DNA of 64,000 nt from Pseudomonas sp. DC1.2 (GTDB lineage Bacteria > Pseudomonadota > Gammaproteobacteria > Pseudomonadales > Pseudomonadaceae): the NCBI RefSeq assembly GCF_034351645.1, contig NZ_CP133782.1, forward strand, positions 2,051,001-2,115,000, written 5' to 3'. A model generated the notes under the pieces. The model made no database searches and was not told where the DNA came from. It saw only the letters and a list, made by a program, of their open reading frames with translations. Of the stretch, positions 57,980 through 64,000 are shown piece by piece. How positions within the stretch are numbered: the stretch's first letter is position 1; every line of letters starts with the position of its first letter. A program made the position numbers and the translations under genes.

Positions 57980-59110
57980 TTATAACCAGAGGTTCAGCAA
58001 ACGCGCGCCACGGGCGTTGCTGTCGGCGGAATGCTGCGCGTTACTGCTGAGGAAGCTCTGACCGGCGCTGCTCTTGTCCCAAAACTGACCGCGCAGGAAT
58101 ACGCTCACACCGGCAGTTGTTTGGCTGTTGGGCGGTTGAGCGATCAGGGTGAGACGATGCCAAGCTTGGCCTTCGCTAAGCTCGCCGGGCTTGAGACTGA
58201 TGGAGCCTGGCGTCGATAGACCTTTGTAGCCGCTCCACGGTTTTTCCCACGTACCGCGTCCGACAATGAAGGCTGGAACCGCCACCAGTTTTGCGCCTTG
58301 TTCGTCGAGCTTGCGGTAGTTGTCGGGGTACCAGCTATCGCTGCCGATCAGAATTCCCAAGCGACCCGCCGGGGTATCGATGACATTGAGTGTGTGCTCG
58401 GCGTTGGCGGTCAGGGTGTCCTGATCCTCGAAAGTCGGGTGGATTTGCCGTTGCGGTTGGCCTATTGGCAGTCCATCACGGCCGAATACCACACTGCTGT
58501 TGAACAAAGGACCACGACCGATTTTCAGGGTGCCGTCGCTCACGCTTGGCTCAGGCAGCACGATAGTGCCGGCTACCAGCGTCACGTGAAACTCTTTGGC
58601 CAAGCCACCAAACAACGCCTGGTAGTCCTTGGCCATGTTTTTGGCTTTCATACGCAGATGGGCATCATCCACACGGCTTGTGCCTTTGGCACTGATCAGG
58701 GCACGGAGAAACTGTAAGGGATTGCTCGCCGCCAGCCAGTTCATGGCTTCTTCGAACGTGCTGGCCTGGTATAGCTCGTCTTTCTCGCCACTGACCATCA
58801 ACCAGGTGCCGATATGCTCGGGCAGTACGACGATGGTTTTTTCATTCAGCAGACCCTCGTCGTGTGCCTTACTCAGGTAGGCGGCGAGCTTGCGATGCAA
58901 GCGCTCAGGACTTTGATAGTCAGTTGGGAACAACTCTGGCTGGATCCCCAAAACATTGCCGCGATCGGCGGGAGTGCCTTGGTTGTCGGTCAGATTTATC
59001 CGCAGGTCAGACAGGTAATGGCCCACCGGCCGGTCTGCGGCCCACATGGCGTAGGTTGTGAGGGCGGCAGTCAGCGCCATGGAGAAAGTCAGGTAGAGAA
59101 GTCTGCGCAT
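57980..59110 (-). CDS. Nitrilase-fold protein lacking catalytic Cys
   Basis: This 376-residue protein has an N-terminal membrane segment or signal anchor (MRRLLYLTFSMALTAALTTYAM) and a carbon-nitrogen hydrolase fold: VVLPEHIGTWLM keeps the Glu, but the Lys region reads RQIHPTFED and the nucleophile elbow reads LIGSDSWYP, where the family has LICYD. No cysteine exists anywhere in the protein. It is therefore likely a pseudo-enzyme or uses a different mechanism. I chose ATG 59110 because it opens at the hydrophobic segment; an in-frame start at 59179 is also possible. Confidence 0.75.
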   Translation of the reverse strand: MRRLLYLTFSMALTAALTTYAMWAADRPVGHYLSDLRINLTDNQGTPADRGNVLGIQPELFPTDYQSPERLHRKLAAYLSKAHDEGLLNEKTIVVLPEHIGTWLMVSGEKDELYQASTFEEAMNWLAASNPLQFLRALISAKGTSRVDDAHLRMKAKNMAKDYQALFGGLAKEFHVTLVAGTIVLPEPSVSDGTLKIGRGPLFNSSVVFGRDGLPIGQPQRQIHPTFEDQDTLTANAEHTLNVIDTPAGRLGILIGSDSWYPDNYRKLDEQGAKLVAVPAFIVGRGTWEKPWSGYKGLSTPGSISLKPGELSEGQAWHRLTLIAQPPNSQTTAGVSVFLRGQFWDKSSAGQSFLSSNAQHSADSNARGARLLNLWL

Positions 59111-61619
<2,509 letters not shown>

Positions 61620-61635
61620 CCTATAGGTGGTGCGA

Positions 61636-61668
61636 ATGGCCATCGCGAGCGTGCTCGCGATGGCGGCC
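61636..61668. repeat. REP-like palindrome after fadH
   Basis: CCATCGCGAGC and GCTCGCGATGG (61640-61650, 61653-61663) form a perfect 11-bp inverted repeat with a 2-bp gap, a REP-family core. Confidence 0.65.
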
Positions 61669-61682
61669 TTTGAGCGACTAGA

Positions 61683-62642
61683 ATGGCGGCTCTTTCTGAG
61701 CACGATCAGGCGCTAATGCTTTTTCCTACCGTCAACTGGCTACCTAAACCCTCTCTTGACCCTCTTCGTCTGGAATGGCTCAGCGCCGCCGGCATAGAAG
61801 TTGCGATCCTGCGCCTGGATCAGATCGACCCCCTTATCAGCGGCAACAAGTGGTTCAAACTCATCAAGCACCTTGAGGCGGCGGCGCAGACCGGCGCCGA
61901 GGGCATTATTAGCCTCGGCGGTGCTTACTCCAATCATCTGCATGCACTGGCGGCGGCGGGCAAACGGTTTGGTTTTTCCACCGTCGGCCTGCTGCGCGGT
62001 CATCCACAAGACAACCCGACAGTGACGGATTTGCAAGACTTCGGCATGCAATTGCATTGGTTGGGTTACGCCGGTTATCGGGAGCGGCATGAGCCGGGCT
62101 TCTGGCAGCCGTGGCAGGATCAATACCCGACGTTGTACTGCGTGCCTGAAGGCGGCGGTGGATTGCGCGGAGCACTGGGCTGCACGCAGCTTCGGGAGCG
62201 GGTGCGCGAGCAACTGAGTGGTTTGGGCTGGAATGACTACGACGGTTGGTGGCTCGCCTGCGGCACCGGCACCACCTTGGCCGGTTTGGTGCTGGCGGAA
62301 TCAGGCGAACGCCCGGTGTATGGGGCGCTGGCAGTGCCTGACGATCACGGCGTGGCGCAGCAGGTTGAGTCGATTGTGCGAGACGCCGGTTTGCAGGCTC
62401 CCGCTTACGAGTTGCTGGACGCCAGTCGTGGCGGTTTTGCCAAGGTGGATTCGGTGTTACTCGACTTCATTGCACAGACCGAGCAGGCGAGCGGTATTCC
62501 CCTGGAATCGCTTTACACCGGCAAGGCGCTGTTGGCGCTCAAGTCGCGCGTTGAAATGGGGATATTCTCCAGAGGCACGCGGCTGGTGTTTATCCACACG
62601 GGTGGTTTGCAGGGGCGACGTGGCGGCGACTCAGCGCGCTAG
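61683..62642 (+). CDS. PLP-dependent deaminase, ACC deaminase/D-cysteine desulfhydrase family
   Basis: The 319-residue protein is a fold-type II PLP enzyme: ISGNKWFKLIKHL holds the Schiff-base Lys (about residue 56), SLGGAYSNHLHALAAAG is the substrate-binding Ser/Asn region, and WWLACGTGTTLAGL binds the cofactor phosphate. This group includes 1-aminocyclopropane-1-carboxylate deaminase and D-cysteine desulfhydrase (DcyD). Sequence alone does not separate the two; pseudomonad versions outside plant-associated ACC-deaminase loci are more often DcyD-like. ATG 61683 and ATG 61716 are both possible starts. Confidence 0.8.
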   Translation: MAALSEHDQALMLFPTVNWLPKPSLDPLRLEWLSAAGIEVAILRLDQIDPLISGNKWFKLIKHLEAAAQTGAEGIISLGGAYSNHLHALAAAGKRFGFSTVGLLRGHPQDNPTVTDLQDFGMQLHWLGYAGYRERHEPGFWQPWQDQYPTLYCVPEGGGGLRGALGCTQLRERVREQLSGLGWNDYDGWWLACGTGTTLAGLVLAESGERPVYGALAVPDDHGVAQQVESIVRDAGLQAPAYELLDASRGGFAKVDSVLLDFIAQTEQASGIPLESLYTGKALLALKSRVEMGIFSRGTRLVFIHTGGLQGRRGGDSAR

Positions 62643-62698
62643 ACCGAATGCCCTTTTGGCGGGGGGAAGGGCCCTCGCCACAGCAGCGTTTCTGCGGT

Positions 62699-63247
62699 TT
62701 AACCACGCTTGGGCATCATTCGCAGCAAGGTGTTATCGCGCACCACGTAGTGATGGTAGAGACCGGCCAAGGCATGCAACCCGATCAACCAGTAACCGAT
62801 GGTGCCGCCGAGTTCATGCCAGCCCTGAATCTGCTTGGCCAGCGCCTTGTCTTCCGAGATGAGTATGGGGAGGTCAAAACCGTAGAACATCACCTGATCT
62901 CCTTTGGCGCTGGTGACCAGCCAACCGAGGATTGGCATGGCGATCATGAACAGGTACAGCGCCCAGTGCATTAATCTGGCGAGCAGTGTCTGCCAGTGCG
63001 GGGAGGCCGGAAAAATCTGCGGCGCAGGCCCCAAGCTGCGCGCAAACAGACGGAACCAGACCAGCACGAATACCGTCAGGCCCAGCATGAAGTGCGTTTC
63101 GGTGATCAGCGTTCTGCCACCGCTGCCTTTGGGGAAAATTCCGCGAAACTCTATGCAGGCATAAACCAGTGCCAACAGGACCAGCATCAACCAGTGCAAC
63201 ATGATCGATACGGTGCTGTAGCGCGATTCTGAGTTTGTCCAGGGCAT
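62699..63247 (-). CDS. Cytochrome b561 family protein
   Basis: The 182-residue protein has four membrane helices with the paired His ligands of a b561-type di-heme protein: SIMLHWLMLVLLALV (helix 1), ETHFMLGLTVFVLVWFRLFAR (helix 2), ARLMHWALYLFMIAMPILGW (helix 3) and GWHELGGTIGYWLIGLHALAGLYHHYV (helix 4). Such proteins carry electrons in the membrane, often from quinol to an unknown acceptor. ATG 63247 follows AGGAATAC; the longer frame to 63316 adds a non-membrane leader. It is convergent with the PLP-enzyme gene, about 55 bp away. Confidence 0.88.
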   Translation of the reverse strand: MPWTNSESRYSTVSIMLHWLMLVLLALVYACIEFRGIFPKGSGGRTLITETHFMLGLTVFVLVWFRLFARSLGPAPQIFPASPHWQTLLARLMHWALYLFMIAMPILGWLVTSAKGDQVMFYGFDLPILISEDKALAKQIQGWHELGGTIGYWLIGLHALAGLYHHYVVRDNTLLRMMPKRG

Positions 63248-63624
63248 ACGGTATTCCTCACAGGTCTGGTCGAACCACCGTTCTAGTTCGACGGAGTGCT
63301 TTAACTGTAATCCCACCTCACTGTTTTTGCCTGAGCTAAGTCATTATTTTTCACCATGCGCTGTTTTGGGTGGGTGGCCGTTGGGTCTCGGAAACTGGAC
63401 TGATCGAGAGCGGCAGGTGTACGGGTTTAAGAACGTAACGTATAAAAAGTTCTGAATAGGTGTTTTTCTGGCGTGGGTTGTAACTGGCTATTGTTTATAT
63501 TTTGTATTTACGTGGACTTTGAGTGTGCTGGAAAGTTAGTTATTGTCGGGGCATGAAAGTTTGTCAGGGTGACAAGCTAACAAAACCCGTGATTACTTTA
63601 TCGGGTAACTAAAAGGATTTATCG
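63248..63624. other. 377-bp AT-rich region before the Lys/Pro-repeat gene
   Basis: No gene. Base composition shifts to AT-rich relative to the surrounding coding DNA. It contains a TTGTCA-GGG-TGACAA palindrome (63561-63575) and an ACCCG...CGGGT hairpin (63585-63606) just before the next start, both possible control elements. Confidence 0.55.
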
Positions 63625-64000
63625 ATGACTATTAAAGTGATGAGTGGCGTGAAAACTTATTGTGGCGCTGTAAAAAAAATGATGGCTAAACCACCCACTC
63701 CCAAGCCTAAGCCTTCTGTTAAACCACCGTTGACCAAACCACCGGTCAAGCCGCCGGTTAAACCGACAGTTCCTGTAAAGCCGCCGGTTAAACCGACAGT
63801 TCCTGTAAAGCCACCCGTTAAACCGACGGCCCCTGTAAAACCACCCGTCAAGCCGACAGCGCCTGTAAAGCCGCCCGTCAAGCCAGCTCTGCCGCCTGGG
63901 AAGCCACCCATCAAGCCGGTCAAGCCCGTTGAGGCTGTTCGAGCGCCGCTACAGTGGCCGACCCTGAACATCAACATTGATCCAATTGCGTTGATTAATC
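63625..64000 (+). CDS. Lys/Pro-repeat protein, N-terminal part (runs off right edge)
   Basis: From ATG 63625, preceded by AAAAGGAT, the frame is open to the window edge (125 codons). It reads MTIKVMSGVKTYCGAVKKMM, then about six imperfect 10-residue units of the type KPPVKPTVPV/KPPVKPTAPV (about residues 40-95), then QWPTLNINIDPIALIN. The repeats are highly basic and proline-rich, a stiff linker such as found in surface, secreted or toxin-like proteins. No signal peptide is seen. The domain beyond the edge would decide its role. Confidence 0.7.
   Translation, partial: MTIKVMSGVKTYCGAVKKMMAKPPTPKPKPSVKPPLTKPPVKPPVKPTVPVKPPVKPTVPVKPPVKPTAPVKPPVKPTAPVKPPVKPALPPGKPPIKPVKPVEAVRAPLQWPTLNINIDPIALIN

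Noticed and set aside
63715..63890. Tandem 30-bp repeats as a CRISPR array
   Set aside because: The repeats are contiguous, in frame and encode a regular Lys/Pro peptide; there are no spacers.

Overview
The window is a stretch of Pseudomonas chromosome, most likely from the P. fluorescens lineage. The evidence is GC-rich coding with strong C/G third positions, gene order matching pseudomonads (uup, fadBA, topA, sulA-lexA, psrA, nagZ, mfd; and tig-clpP-clpX-lon-hupB-ppiD), a PsrA-type operator, and REP-like palindromes. It is mostly core metabolism and information processing, with a few accessory scars. Species assignment is inference from sequence reading only.

Layout. 1-12.5 kb: 5' part of acnA (minus), rlmM, tusA, a MATE exporter, pdxB, a small conserved protein, an MsbA-type ABC exporter, slt, uup and a UspA protein. 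12.5-25 kb: a fatty-acid, SOS and cell-wall block with fadB-fadA, a DUF1653 protein, topA, two small conserved genes, the lexA-sulA operon behind two SOS boxes, psrA behind two abutting PsrA palindromes, nagZ and a methylthioinosine phosphorylase. 25-32 kb: minus-strand operon mfd-csiV-SNF2 helicase. 32-36 kb: a long GAPDH, then a full-length group IIC intron inserted just past the gap terminator, then sstT. 37-43 kb: MFS transporter, nhaR, a small lipoprotein, a TerC-family protein, a 56-residue membrane protein missed by usual length cut-offs, a C39-like lipoprotein that appears to lack its catalytic residues, and pbpG. 42.8-43.9 kb: a collapsed prophage remnant. 44-54.5 kb: folD, tRNA-Arg/His/Leu, then the proteostasis island tig-clpP-clpX-lon-hupB, a degenerate tRNA-Asp-like sequence, and ppiD. 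54.5-55.5 kb: a second copy of the group IIC intron, deleted internally and again sitting on a terminator. 55.5-64 kb: a DUF2242 lipoprotein, a 28-residue peptide gene, an AraC regulator, a cysteine-free nitrilase-fold protein, fadH, a PLP-dependent deaminase/desulfhydrase, cytochrome b561, and the start of a Lys/Pro-repeat protein running off the right edge.

How the genes relate. PsrA responds to long-chain fatty acids in Pseudomonas, and fadBA (beta-oxidation) and fadH (unsaturated fatty acids) are in the same window. slt, nagZ and pbpG all act on peptidoglycan turnover or recycling. Lon, ClpXP, trigger factor and PpiD form a folding and degradation set, with a sigma32-like promoter before lon.

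The most unusual material is: (i) the two near-identical group IIC introns, one reduced by an exact 935-bp deletion at a 3-bp microhomology; (ii) the prophage scar, where a YqaJ-like exonuclease start is fused in frame to an integrase C-terminus between degenerate 59-bp direct repeats; (iii) the tRNA-Asp-like relic between hupB and ppiD; (iv) two probable pseudo-enzymes; and (v) the Lys/Pro-repeat protein in AT-rich DNA at the right edge. I saw no CRISPR array and no recognisable complete defence system.
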